Of a stretch of 37,134 nt of DNA, positions 7,284 through 16,372 are shown piece by piece (within the stretch, counting starts at the first letter, position 1; each line of letters opens with the position of its first letter). The stretch spans positions 1 through 37,134 of the forward strand of contig NZ_LOWB01000035.1 of the NCBI RefSeq assembly GCF_001522865.1. Direction: 5' to 3'. The DNA comes from Burkholderia sp. TSV86 (GTDB taxonomy: Bacteria; Pseudomonadota; Gammaproteobacteria; Burkholderiales; Burkholderiaceae). A program made the translations under genes and the position numbers. The notes beneath the pieces are model-generated. The model saw only the letters and a program-made list of their open reading frames with translations, ran no database searches and was not told where the DNA came from.

Positions 7284-9112
7284 AAACGCCGCGTTCCAAA
7301 CGAATCACTCGCGCGCCGGTTGACGCAGACGGGGTGTTGCCGCTGCGCATCGCGCGCGGCGGCGAAGCGCCGCTTGCCGACGACGGGTGCGCGCATTCGC
7401 CCGAACAGCCGGCCGACGAATGGAATCGCGCGACGCGGGCCGCTGTCGCGGCGATGACATTCGGATTGTCGCCGGCGTCGCTCGCGCTTGCGGTGTTCGA
7501 TTGGTCGATGCATCTCGCGGTTTCGCCGGGCAAATGCTTCGATCTCGCGATGCAGGTGGGGCGTGCGGTTTGCGGATTGGCACCGCCCGAACCGCATGCC
7601 GACGTCATCGACGAAACGCACATGGCCGTGCACGAAGGGCCGGGCGATCCGCGCTTTACCGCACCCGGCTGGGCCCATTGGCCGTTCTCCTGTTATCGCA
7701 ATGCATTTCTCACCGCTCAGCGCTGGTGGTGCGACGCGACGACCGGCGTGCCCGGCGTCGATCGCCATCATGAAGGACTCGTGCGCTTCGCTGCGCGGCA
7801 GTGCCTCGATGCGTGTTCGCCGGGCAATTTCGTGGCGACCAACCCGCTTGTGATCGATGCGGCGTTGCGCAGCGGCGGCGCGAATTTCGCGGCGGGCGCG
7901 CTGCACTGGCTGGACGATTGGAGCGAGCTTTGCGACCGCCTGCGCGGCGCTCGAACGCGCCGCGTGTCTGCATATCGGCCCGGCCGGGAGGTTGCCGTGA
8001 CGCCGGGGAGAGTCGTGTGGCGCAATGCGCTATGCGAGCTGTTGCAATATGCGCCGGCAACGGACAAGGTCGCGCGCGAGCCGCTGCTGATCGTACCGTC
8101 GTGGATCATGAAGTACTACATCCTCGACTTGCAACCGCACGATTCGCTGATCCGCTTTCTCGTCGAGTCGGGGTACACCGTGTTCGTGATTTCATGGCGC
8201 AATCCCGGTGCCGAAGCGCGCAACCTTGGTCTCGACAATTATCTATACGACGGACTGTTTGCCGCGCTCGATGAAGTGCGCATGCGCTGCGGCGAAGCGG
8301 TGCATGCGATTGGCTATTGTCTGGGCGGCACGCTGCTTGCGATAGGGGCGGCGGCGCTTGCGCGTGACGGCCGCGGCGACATGCTGCGCACCGTGACGCT
8401 GCTTGCCGCGCTGACGGACTTCAGCGAGCCCGGCGAGCTGGGGCTTTTTATCGACGCGAGCGAAATTGCCGCACTCGATGCATTGATGTGGCGGCAGGGT
8501 TATCTCGATGGGGCGCAGATGGCAGCAGCGTTCCAACTGCTGAACGCGCGCGATCTCATCTGGTCGAGGATGATGAGCGAATATTTACTCGGCCGCCGCT
8601 CTAAGCCGAATGATCTAATGGCGTGGAACGCAGACACGACACGAATGCCATATCGGATGCACACCGAATATCTGAGCCGCTTATTTCTCGACAACGATTT
8701 GGCGGCCGGACGCTACTGCATCGCCGGGCGGCCGATCGCGCTGTCCGACATCAATGCGCCGATGTTCGTCGTCGGCACCGAGCGCGATCATGTGTCGCCG
8801 TGGCACTCCGTTTATAAGCTGCACCTGCTGACGCACAATGCGCTGACCTTCGTTTTAACTTCAGGTGGCCACAACGCCGGCATCGTCTCCGAGCCGGGGC
8901 ATCCTGGGCGCTACTATCGTTGCGCGACCCGCGAGGCGGGATCGCCGTATAGAAGCCGGCACGAGTTCGTGCGGGATGTCGCGGCCGTTCAGGGTTCATG
9001 GTGGGTGTGCTGGCGCGACTGGTTGCGCGCGCATTCGACAGGCGACGCGCGGGCGCGCGAGCCGGATCCGGGATGGGGAGCGGCGCCGGGCGTTTATGTG
9101 CTCGATAGCTGA
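7280..9112 (+). CDS. phaC: Class I polyhydroxyalkanoate synthase
   Basis: A 610-residue alpha/beta-hydrolase-like enzyme that polymerises hydroxyacyl-CoA into PHB on granules. The lipase-box-like GYCLGG carries catalytic C347, with D503 in GTERDHVSPW and H531 in SGGHNAGI completing the triad. The usual PhaC N-terminal domain (about 80-250) is present, and length is normal for class I. The start overlaps the phaB stop (ATGA). Given the FNR-type boxes upstream of the operon, it may be an oxygen-responsive PHB pathway additional to a housekeeping one elsewhere; that is inference. Confidence 0.95.
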   Translation: MKTPRSKRITRAPVDADGVLPLRIARGGEAPLADDGCAHSPEQPADEWNRATRAAVAAMTFGLSPASLALAVFDWSMHLAVSPGKCFDLAMQVGRAVCGLAPPEPHADVIDETHMAVHEGPGDPRFTAPGWAHWPFSCYRNAFLTAQRWWCDATTGVPGVDRHHEGLVRFAARQCLDACSPGNFVATNPLVIDAALRSGGANFAAGALHWLDDWSELCDRLRGARTRRVSAYRPGREVAVTPGRVVWRNALCELLQYAPATDKVAREPLLIVPSWIMKYYILDLQPHDSLIRFLVESGYTVFVISWRNPGAEARNLGLDNYLYDGLFAALDEVRMRCGEAVHAIGYCLGGTLLAIGAAALARDGRGDMLRTVTLLAALTDFSEPGELGLFIDASEIAALDALMWRQGYLDGAQMAAAFQLLNARDLIWSRMMSEYLLGRRSKPNDLMAWNADTTRMPYRMHTEYLSRLFLDNDLAAGRYCIAGRPIALSDINAPMFVVGTERDHVSPWHSVYKLHLLTHNALTFVLTSGGHNAGIVSEPGHPGRYYRCATREAGSPYRSRHEFVRDVAAVQGSWWVCWRDWLRAHSTGDARAREPDPGWGAAPGVYVLDS

Positions 9113-9996
9113 ACGCGCCGAGTGGCATTGCGCTGCTTGATTCAACGTTCGGAGGCGCGCATGAAGCCCATGCAGCCAACGGGGGCCTCATGCGGCGGGA
9201 CTCCTTGCGGTTCACGGCAGGTGTTATGCGCGAAGCGCGCGAGTGCCCTGCGCGTTTGCCTGTTACCGGTTCGAGCTGGGTTGCTATCTTTGCCGATTGC
9301 GTTCAAGAAGAGAAACAGCAGCGAACGAAGAATTTGGCTGGCTAACGCAATACGCTCATTGACGAATCGGCGCTGGAGCGGTGCCGGTCCGATAATCGGG
9401 GAGTCCTTATCAATTTATTTCACTCTCGACGAAAGCCAATCATTTATGACGGCACATCGCACAGTGCCGAGTACGAGTCGTCGCGTTAATGGCCATGTCA
9501 ATGCATGGCGAAAATTTTTCCATGCGCTGAAAAAGAACGAATCAAACGGCGAGTCTATCCAACCGGTCGGCGGCAACCATGGACATGCTCAATGGAAATT
9601 GAGTTGCTTTACAAGCTCATTCAACGGCGCGGTTTGGCTGACGCTTGTTAACTGCAAGCTTTGAACGGCGCTACGTGCTAAACGGCTTGTGAATGGCTAT
9701 GCAACTTTGACCGCCTTATTTTCTTCCCTGAAAACGAACTTTGCCAGAGGCGTGCCGGCCTGTCCGCTGAGCACAGTAACCCTTTTCTACACCGGCCTCG
9801 ATCACCGCAGCGCATCCATGTTACCCTTCGCGTGAGCGATAAGTGCGACACGCCAGCTTTATCCTTTGAGGGTGGGCCAGACCCCATGGATAACTGCTTA
9901 GTTGCAGCAAGTCATATTATAAATTTGCGTGATTAAATTGATTATTTTTTTACGATAAATTTGGCTTGATGTGATATTCGGTGATTAAGGTAATTA
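9113..9996. other. Gene-poor left edge of the polysaccharide island
   Basis: About 880 bases whose composition drifts from GC-rich to strongly AT-rich, especially 9900-9996. One open frame (9122-9664) exists but does not resemble a known protein. A short GAGGGTGGGCCAGACCCC stretch near 9868 vaguely recalls IS21-type remnants but is too short to call. The AT-rich end, with AAGG at 9987-9990, should hold the promoter and ribosome site of the wzm gene. Confidence 0.45.
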
Positions 9997-10800
9997 ATGA
10001 GTCCATTTAAGGTTTTTGCCCCGCTGCGATTGTACCGTTCTCTCCTTTGGGAAATGACAAAGCGTGATTTGTCGGCCCGTTATAAAGGGTCATATTTTGG
10101 AGTGTGCTGGGCATTTCTGCTGCCGCTTGCAATGCTCGGAATTTATTCCTATGTATTCGGTGTCGTGTTTGCATCCCGCTGGAATCCGGAAGGGCAACGA
10201 AGTATCGCGTTTCCGATCGTACTGTTCGCCGGTTTGATCGTATTTAATTTCCTGGCGGAGTGCATCAATCGGGCGCCGTCGCTGGTGACCGCGTCGCCTA
10301 ATCTTGTTAAGAAATCGATTTTCCCGTTGGTTATTCTGCCGTGGATGGCGGTTTTTACCGCTACCATCAACGCGTTCATCAGTGTCGCGATATTACTTGT
10401 CGGGGAGTGGGTGCTGGTCGGACATATTCCGCCTACTGTTGTGCTGTTCCCGCTGGTTCTGATTCCGGTTGCATTGGTGGCGCTTGGTATCGGCTGGTTT
10501 CTGGCGTCGCTTGGCGTGTACGTGCGGGATATTGCGCAATTGGTCGGGCTGGTGACGACCGCGTTGTTGTTCCTGACGCCGATTTTCTACCCGCCTCAGA
10601 ATGCTCCCGGCACGATTCGCACGCTATCTCAATTCAATCCGCTTGCTGCGCAAGTACAGTCGATGCGTGAAGTGTTGCTCTGGGGGGTGATTCCAAGCCC
10701 CGTCATGTATTGCGTCTCCATCGTTGGAGGTTGGCTGGTGGCTTGGCTGGGATTAATTTGGTTCACGAGAACGTCCGAGGGTTTTGCCGATGTCCTCTGA
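9997..10800 (+). CDS. wzm: Polysaccharide ABC exporter, membrane subunit
   Basis: A 267-residue ABC-2 type permease of the Wzm/KpsM class. It has an N-terminal LLWEMTKRDLSARYKGSYFG segment typical of the family, about six hydrophobic segments, and the EVLLWG / GLIWFTRTSEGFADVL end. With Wzt it moves lipid-linked polysaccharide across the inner membrane. The gene is AT-richer than the pha genes and opens a rightward cluster. The next gene starts inside its last codons, so the pair is co-translated. Confidence 0.92.
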   Translation: MSPFKVFAPLRLYRSLLWEMTKRDLSARYKGSYFGVCWAFLLPLAMLGIYSYVFGVVFASRWNPEGQRSIAFPIVLFAGLIVFNFLAECINRAPSLVTASPNLVKKSIFPLVILPWMAVFTATINAFISVAILLVGEWVLVGHIPPTVVLFPLVLIPVALVALGIGWFLASLGVYVRDIAQLVGLVTTALLFLTPIFYPPQNAPGTIRTLSQFNPLAAQVQSMREVLLWGVIPSPVMYCVSIVGGWLVAWLGLIWFTRTSEGFADVL

Positions 10801-12292
10801 TTACATAGTGCGCGTCGAAGGCGTCAGTAAAAAATTTAATGTCTATAGCAGTCCGTCCGACCGGCTGCATCAATATGGGCAGCGCTGGTTGATGCGCGCG
10901 TTACCGGGCCCGTTGCAGCGGCGTTTGCCGAATGCGATCACGGAGCGTAAGTTTCATCGGGAATTCTGGGCACTGCGCGATATCTCGTTTGAACTCAAGC
11001 GCGGTGAGAGCGTTGGCATCCTTGGGATGAACGGCGCGGGCAAGTCCACGCTGCTTCAAGTGGTGGCCAAGATTCTGAAGCCGACTGTCGGCGGGGTCGA
11101 GACCACCGGACGTCTCGCGGGCCTGTTTGAACTCGGCTCAGGCTTCAACCCGGAGTTTACGGGGCGGGACAACGTCTACCTCAATGCCGCGATGCTCGGA
11201 TTCGCGCGAAATGAAATCAACGAACGCTTTGACAGCATCGAGCGTTTCGCGGGTATCGGAAAGTTCATCGATCAACCTGTCAAGACATATTCGAGCGGCA
11301 TGATGGTCCGGCTGGCATTTGCCGTTCAGGTTCAGCTTGAGCCGGACATCCTCATCGTCGACGAAGCGTTGGCAGTCGGCGATGCGCTTTTTCAGAAGCG
11401 TTGCTACGAGCGTATCGAACGGTTCCTCTGCGACGGCGGCAGCTTGCTATTTGTTTCGCATGATCAAGAGTCGGTGCGAACGCTCACTGATCGTGCACTG
11501 CTGCTGAAGGACGGCAGCATCGTATGCTCGGGTTCGTCGTCGGAAGTGGTGCTCGAATATCGCCGCCTGTTACACGAAGCGGAAAATGCCCAGGCACGTG
11601 ACGTGCTTGAATATCTGTCGTCGGCGCGTCAACCGCTGGCGCCCGCTCAAGTGCCGGCGCTTGCTGAGGCCGAGACCGGCGACGATCGGCCGGCGGCGCC
11701 GCACGATGATGCGACGGCTGACGATGCCGGAATGCCGCGGCGCAATCGCACGGCGGATATGTCGTTTGGCGATCTCGATGTCGAGATCCTCGAAGTCGCC
11801 ACGCTGGACAAGCATGGAGCCGCGTGCCAATTGTTCTATCCCGGCGATCTCATCGACGTCAGATTGCGTTTTCGCGTCAACCGGACGATCAATCACCTCA
11901 ATCTTGGCATTCGCCTGCGTAACAAAGAGGGCGTCAAGGTCTATTCCGGCGGCACCTTCAATCAGGATATCGTCAATCAATATGCCGCTTCGGCAGCAAA
12001 ATCTACGTGGGAGCGGGTATTCCAGGCAGGCGAGATCATCGAATTGTCCGAACGTTTCGAATGCCGGCTGGGCGAGGGATATTACGAAATCCAGTCGTAT
12101 GCCGCTGAAGAAAAGCTGATGACGCCGGGCCACCAACGCATGCTGCACTGGATGGATGAAAGTGCATTTTTCCGCGTGTCGATGAATCGGTCCGAACGCT
12201 GGTATGGCGGCGTGTCGGATATTTGCCCGGTTTGCAGCGTGCGCGTGCTGGAAAATGGGGCGGTCCAAATGTCTGGAGAACGTGTTGCGTGA
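10790..12292 (+). CDS. wzt: Polysaccharide ABC exporter ATPase with C-terminal glycan-binding domain
   Basis: A 500-residue protein. The ATPase domain (about 1-250) has Walker A GMNGAGKST, signature YSSGMMVRLAFAV and Walker B ILIVDEALAVGD. A linker rich in Ala/Asp follows, then a beta-rich domain (about 320-500, MSFGDLDVEILEVATLDKHG onward) matching Wzt C-terminal domains, which in E. coli O8/O9a recognise the terminal cap of the finished polymer. The ATG at 10790 follows GAGGG; a TTG six bases upstream is less likely. The extended Wzt points to a chain-terminator-dependent export system, and the next gene fits that role. Confidence 0.93.
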   Translation: MSSDYIVRVEGVSKKFNVYSSPSDRLHQYGQRWLMRALPGPLQRRLPNAITERKFHREFWALRDISFELKRGESVGILGMNGAGKSTLLQVVAKILKPTVGGVETTGRLAGLFELGSGFNPEFTGRDNVYLNAAMLGFARNEINERFDSIERFAGIGKFIDQPVKTYSSGMMVRLAFAVQVQLEPDILIVDEALAVGDALFQKRCYERIERFLCDGGSLLFVSHDQESVRTLTDRALLLKDGSIVCSGSSSEVVLEYRRLLHEAENAQARDVLEYLSSARQPLAPAQVPALAEAETGDDRPAAPHDDATADDAGMPRRNRTADMSFGDLDVEILEVATLDKHGAACQLFYPGDLIDVRLRFRVNRTINHLNLGIRLRNKEGVKVYSGGTFNQDIVNQYAASAAKSTWERVFQAGEIIELSERFECRLGEGYYEIQSYAAEEKLMTPGHQRMLHWMDESAFFRVSMNRSERWYGGVSDICPVCSVRVLENGAVQMSGERVA

Positions 12293-12293
12293 C

Positions 12294-15071
12294 ATGGATA
12301 TTGCGCGCCGTCTGTTGACGGCATTCGGCGTGGCGCGGTTCGTCGTGTGCGGCGAGATGCCGGTCGCGAGCCGAAATATGCTGTATGACGCAGGCTGCGA
12401 AGTGCGCGAGCGGCTCGATGACGATCTGGCTTATCTCGTCTGTGTCGGGCTGGCCGATGCCGAGCTATGGAGGCTGCTGGAGCAAGCCAAGCGCAATCGG
12501 ATCGCGGGCGTCTACATCGAGCGTCAGGCAGATGACGAAATCGGTACGCGGGACGAACTGGAGAAGCGATGTTTTTCGCTCGATTACCGAAAGCATCCGT
12601 ACTATCACCGCGTGTTCGGCTATGCGGATCTCGAGCGAGCTGATCCGTTGCTCGCGACACTTGTCGAGCCGATCGACGTGCAAGCCGCAGCGCTGTATCC
12701 GATGCCTCGGCTCCTTGAAGAGCGCGATCTCCACATGGACATGCTGCGCGAGGCCGGCCGCCGCTCCGATGCGCATGTGATTCGCTATGAATGGGCGTCG
12801 CAGTTCATACGCCCGAACGATGCGGTACTCGATGCTGCATGCGGCCTTGGCTATGGCACTCATGTCATGCGGCACTTGTCGCTCGGAGCAACGTTCGTTG
12901 GAATCGACGGCAGCGACTGGGCGATTGATTACGCGAACCGGTGTTTCGGCAGTGGCAATGCACGATATGTAGCCGGCTATTTGCCGGACGCGTTGAGCGG
13001 TTATGGCGATGCGTCGTTCGATGTGGTCGTCTCGTTTGAGACATTGGAGCATGTCGCTGAACCGCGGCGCTTGCTGAGCGAGTTTGCGCGAATCCTGCGG
13101 CCGGGCGGACGGGTCGTGACGAGCGTGCCGAACGACTGGAGCGACGAGACTGGCGCGGATCCCAATCCGTATCATTTTCATGTGTATACATGGCAGAGGC
13201 TGCGTAACGAGATTGCCGAGCATTTCATCGTTGAATCGGCAACACGGCAGATCGCGAGCGGCTGCAAGCGGCTCGATGTGGCGTGCGAATGGGTGCCGAG
13301 GCCGCGGTTGCTCGAGTCTGTTTCGCTCGAATCGGCTGGCCTCGCGGAGGCGGAGTGGTGGCTGGCCGTCGGGATGAAAGCGCCGCAACTCGGTCACGGC
13401 GTCGTGTATCGGGAGACCGTGCATGAAGCGTTTGACGGTCGAACGCATCTCGTGGACTTCGCCGAGCATTACGAGAATCCATGGTTGGTTCACGGCATGG
13501 TCGAGATTCCTTATCGCCTGCAGCGCCGAGACGGGCTGATGGACATCGCCGACGATGTCTTGTGCCGTCATGACAGAAAGACACCTGATTGCGGCGCAGC
13601 GCTCGCGGTCAAAGGCTATGGTTTGCTCGAGCAACTGCCGGCCGGCGCCCGGCCTCCCGCACTGATGCAGTGGGACGCCGACGTGTGCGCTTATCTCGAG
13701 GCCGGCTCGTCCAATCCGCATGTCAGGCGTTGGCACGTGTCGTTGGCTTTTCTGCGCGCGCGCTTGGACATGCGCAGCGGCGATCGTCTTCGTGCAAAAG
13801 CGGGTTTCGAGCAGGTTGCAAGCGCAGATGTCGCAGACATCACGCCGACGCTGGGAACGAAGGTGGTGGAAGCGGCGTTGCGTTTGGGCTTGTTGTGCTG
13901 GCATGACGGAGAGACCGAGCGCGCGCGCGCCGCATGGCTGACAGGGCTGACTGCGGCTGGCCGGCTCTTTCAATGCGATTGGATGGAGTTTTACGGCAAT
14001 ACGCGGCGGCCGATGGGTTTTGCGATGAATGACGCAGTCGAGATTGTCGACCGGGCTTCTGCGTGTGCACAGGCATTGTCGATTTCGAATGGCGCATCGG
14101 TTTCGGTTGGCACGCGGTTGTATGGTGTGTTGAGACAGTCGCTGCGGTCTGCGGTAAGGCAACTCGAAGTCGATTTACGTGCCGCTATCGAAGTCAAGGG
14201 CCATCTGGAGCAGTTGACGCTCGAGCGCCTTGAGCGGATTCATGTGCTGGAGGCGCAACTCCGGGATACCGAGAAAGCCTTTCGCTTTGCCGAACGGCTG
14301 TCGCTCGAGCGCTTGTCGGAAATTCAAGCGCTGGATCAGCGAGCGACGGCGTTTGATTCGGCACTCGAAGAGGCTAAGCGCCTATCGCAGGAGCGGCTTG
14401 CCCAGGCCATGGCGCTGGATGCACAACTGACCGAGACCAACAAAGCATTGGACGAAGTCAAGATGCTGTCTATTGAGCGGCTCGACAGGCTTGTGTTTCT
14501 CGAAAAACAGCTAAAGGAAATCGATGCGGCGCACGAAACACGCGTCGAGCAGACCGATGCCGCGTTCAATGAAATAAAAGCGCTTGCGGACGAGCGGCTC
14601 GAGCGGATTCATACGCTGGAGGCGCAACTCCGGGATACCGAGAAGGCCTTTCGCTTTGCCGAACGGCTGTCGCTCGAACGCTTGTCGGAAATTCAAGCGC
14701 TGGATCAGCGAGCGACGGCGTTTGATTCGGCGCTCGAAGAGACTAAGCGCCTGTCGCAGGAGCGGCTTGCTCAACTGATGGCGCTGGATGCACAACTGGC
14801 TGGGACCAACAAAGCATTGGACGAAGTCAAGAAGCTGTCTATTGAGCGGCTCGACAAACTCATGTTTCTCGAAAAGCAGCTAAAGGAAACCAATGCGGCG
14901 CACGAAACACGCGTCGAGCAGACCGATGCCGCGCTCAATGAGATGAAAGCGCTTGCGGATGAGCGGCTCGAGCGGATTCATACGCTGGAGGCGCAACTGG
15001 CTGCGCGTGCCGCTGAGCACTCAACTGGCGCAGAGATCAAAACCGGTCAGCACGTGACCAAGAAACTTTGA
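12294..15071 (+). CDS. Methyltransferase with long coiled-coil tail (WbdD-like chain terminator candidate)
   Basis: A 925-residue protein. Residues about 1-150 form an unassigned N-terminal region. A class I SAM methyltransferase covers about 150-300 (DAACGLGYGTHV, then GIDGSDWAIDYAN, FETLEHV and LRPGGRVVTSVPND). Residues about 300-620 look helical and unassigned. From about 632 to the end is charged coiled-coil sequence containing a 123-residue near-exact repeat. In E. coli O8/O9a, WbdD is a methyltransferase/kinase whose coiled coil acts as a ruler for O-antigen length and whose cap is read by Wzt; this gene sits just after a Wzt with the matching C-terminal domain. No kinase domain was recognised. 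The start at 12294 has GGAGAACG upstream. Role by analogy. Confidence 0.72.
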   Translation: MDIARRLLTAFGVARFVVCGEMPVASRNMLYDAGCEVRERLDDDLAYLVCVGLADAELWRLLEQAKRNRIAGVYIERQADDEIGTRDELEKRCFSLDYRKHPYYHRVFGYADLERADPLLATLVEPIDVQAAALYPMPRLLEERDLHMDMLREAGRRSDAHVIRYEWASQFIRPNDAVLDAACGLGYGTHVMRHLSLGATFVGIDGSDWAIDYANRCFGSGNARYVAGYLPDALSGYGDASFDVVVSFETLEHVAEPRRLLSEFARILRPGGRVVTSVPNDWSDETGADPNPYHFHVYTWQRLRNEIAEHFIVESATRQIASGCKRLDVACEWVPRPRLLESVSLESAGLAEAEWWLAVGMKAPQLGHGVVYRETVHEAFDGRTHLVDFAEHYENPWLVHGMVEIPYRLQRRDGLMDIADDVLCRHDRKTPDCGAALAVKGYGLLEQLPAGARPPALMQWDADVCAYLEAGSSNPHVRRWHVSLAFLRARLDMRSGDRLRAKAGFEQVASADVADITPTLGTKVVEAALRLGLLCWHDGETERARAAWLTGLTAAGRLFQCDWMEFYGNTRRPMGFAMNDAVEIVDRASACAQALSISNGASVSVGTRLYGVLRQSLRSAVRQLEVDLRAAIEVKGHLEQLTLERLERIHVLEAQLRDTEKAFRFAERLSLERLSEIQALDQRATAFDSALEEAKRLSQERLAQAMALDAQLTETNKALDEVKMLSIERLDRLVFLEKQLKEIDAAHETRVEQTDAAFNEIKALADERLERIHTLEAQLRDTEKAFRFAERLSLERLSEIQALDQRATAFDSALEETKRLSQERLAQLMALDAQLAGTNKALDEVKKLSIERLDKLMFLEKQLKETNAAHETRVEQTDAALNEMKALADERLERIHTLEAQLAARAAEHSTGAEIKTGQHVTKKL
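14232..14999 (+). repeat. 369-bp tandem repeat in coiled-coil region (about 2.1 copies)
   Basis: Units start at 14232, 14601 and 14970, each with GAGCGGATTCAT, so the period is exactly 369 bases (123 codons). The first two units are nearly identical by eye; the third continues only to about 14999. The repeat keeps frame, so copy-number change would lengthen or shorten the coiled coil by 123 residues. Confidence 0.93.
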
Positions 15072-15081
15072 TTGAAAAAAC

Positions 15082-16347
15082 ATGAGAACGAAGACCATTG
15101 TATTTACCAGCGCAGCGCTTAACTACATTCCGAAAGTGCGGATGTTATTCAATTCCTTGCGCGAGCTTCATCCGGAAATCGAACTGCATCTCGCGCTGTC
15201 TGACATACTGCCGAAAGATGTCGAGCTGAGCGACGAGCCGTTCGACGAAGTTCATCCGATCAGCGAACTGGGCATTCCTGACTGGAAAGGGTGGACGTTT
15301 TGCCACTCGATCGTCGAGCTGTCGACGGCGATCAAGCCGTTCGTGCTCGAAAAATTGCTGCTGCGCCCGGATACGGAGCGCGTGATCTACTTCGATCCGG
15401 ACATGGTTTTATTTTCGAGAGTCGATGATTTGCTCGAGGCGCTCGAAGAATCGAATGTCATTTTGACACCGCATCAGACGGAGCCGGAAAGCCGCTTGTC
15501 GGCGGTGATCGACAATGAAATCTGCAGCCTCAAGCACGGTGTCTACAATCTCGGATTCGTCGGCGTTTCGGCGACGGACGAGGGATTGCGGTTTGCAAAC
15601 TGGTGGAAGCAGCGAATTTACTATTTTTGCCGTGCCGATATTCCGAACGGCCTGTTTACAGACCAGCGCTGGATCGACCTCGTGCCAGCCTTTTTCTCGG
15701 ATGTCGCCATCATTCGCTCTCCACGACATAATGTGGCGCCTTGGAATGTCACGACCCGCGATGTGACGGGAAGCTTTGAAGAGGGTTTCCAGGTTAATGG
15801 CGAGAAACTCGGTTTTTATCACTTCACGGGTTTCGATAGCGGCGCGCATCGCGTAATGGCGTCGATCAATGCGCGGCCGGCGTCGAAAATCGGTATGTTG
15901 ATCGATTGGTACGAGCGTGAGACGGCCCAATTGGCATTGGATCCGCTCGCTCAATACAAATGGGCGTTCGGCGCGTATTCGAATGGCGAAAAGATCGATC
16001 CGCTTCATCGCTTGATCTATCGAGAGCGTGTCGATTTGCAAAGAGCATTTGCCGATCCATTCGATGCCAGCGGAGACGGGTACTTCGGCTGGCTGACTAA
16101 GCAGGGCGTGCTCGAATATCCGAACTTGGCCGTGAGAGATCAAGCGGATCCCGGGCTCGATATGCGCAAGCGTCAATTAACGCCGGGCTTCAGGCCCTCT
16201 CATGAAGACAATCTGGATTGGAACCGGATTCGTAATCTGGCTGCTGACGTCATGACGCGTCCGTCGCAGGCGACTCGCTATGCCAAGCGCGCATGGGAAA
16301 TTTTGCGTCAGGAGGGCGTAAAAGGGGTGACTCGTCGGTTGAGTTGA
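15082..16347 (+). CDS. GT-A-type glycosyltransferase
   Basis: A 421-residue protein with an N-terminal Rossmann-like start (KTIVFTSAALNYIPKVRMLF) and a DxD metal/sugar-nucleotide motif in YFDPDMVLFSRV (about residues 112-120), as in GT8-like retaining transferases. HGVYNLGFVGVS and NVAPWN are further family-like motifs. It follows the methyltransferase by ten bases, in the same operon. No transmembrane segment is evident, so it probably works at the cytoplasmic face on a lipid-linked glycan. Donor and acceptor cannot be read from the sequence. The ribosome site is weak. Confidence 0.78.
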   Translation: MRTKTIVFTSAALNYIPKVRMLFNSLRELHPEIELHLALSDILPKDVELSDEPFDEVHPISELGIPDWKGWTFCHSIVELSTAIKPFVLEKLLLRPDTERVIYFDPDMVLFSRVDDLLEALEESNVILTPHQTEPESRLSAVIDNEICSLKHGVYNLGFVGVSATDEGLRFANWWKQRIYYFCRADIPNGLFTDQRWIDLVPAFFSDVAIIRSPRHNVAPWNVTTRDVTGSFEEGFQVNGEKLGFYHFTGFDSGAHRVMASINARPASKIGMLIDWYERETAQLALDPLAQYKWAFGAYSNGEKIDPLHRLIYRERVDLQRAFADPFDASGDGYFGWLTKQGVLEYPNLAVRDQADPGLDMRKRQLTPGFRPSHEDNLDWNRIRNLAADVMTRPSQATRYAKRAWEILRQEGVKGVTRRLS

Positions 16348-16372
16348 AAATCGTTTTAGCGGGGCGGGGGCA

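Noticed and set aside
9122..9664. 180-codon open frame after phaC
   Set aside because: No recognisable domain, unusual composition, and it crosses a GC-to-AT gradient. Internal MKPMQPTGAS start has a fair ribosome site but the sequence does not look coding.
9868..9890. Possible IS21-type remnant (GAGGGTGGGCCAGACCCC)
   Set aside because: Too short and only loosely similar to element sequences I remember.
14232..14999. CRISPR-like repetition
   Set aside because: The repeat unit is 369 bases, in frame and without spacers; it is a protein repeat.
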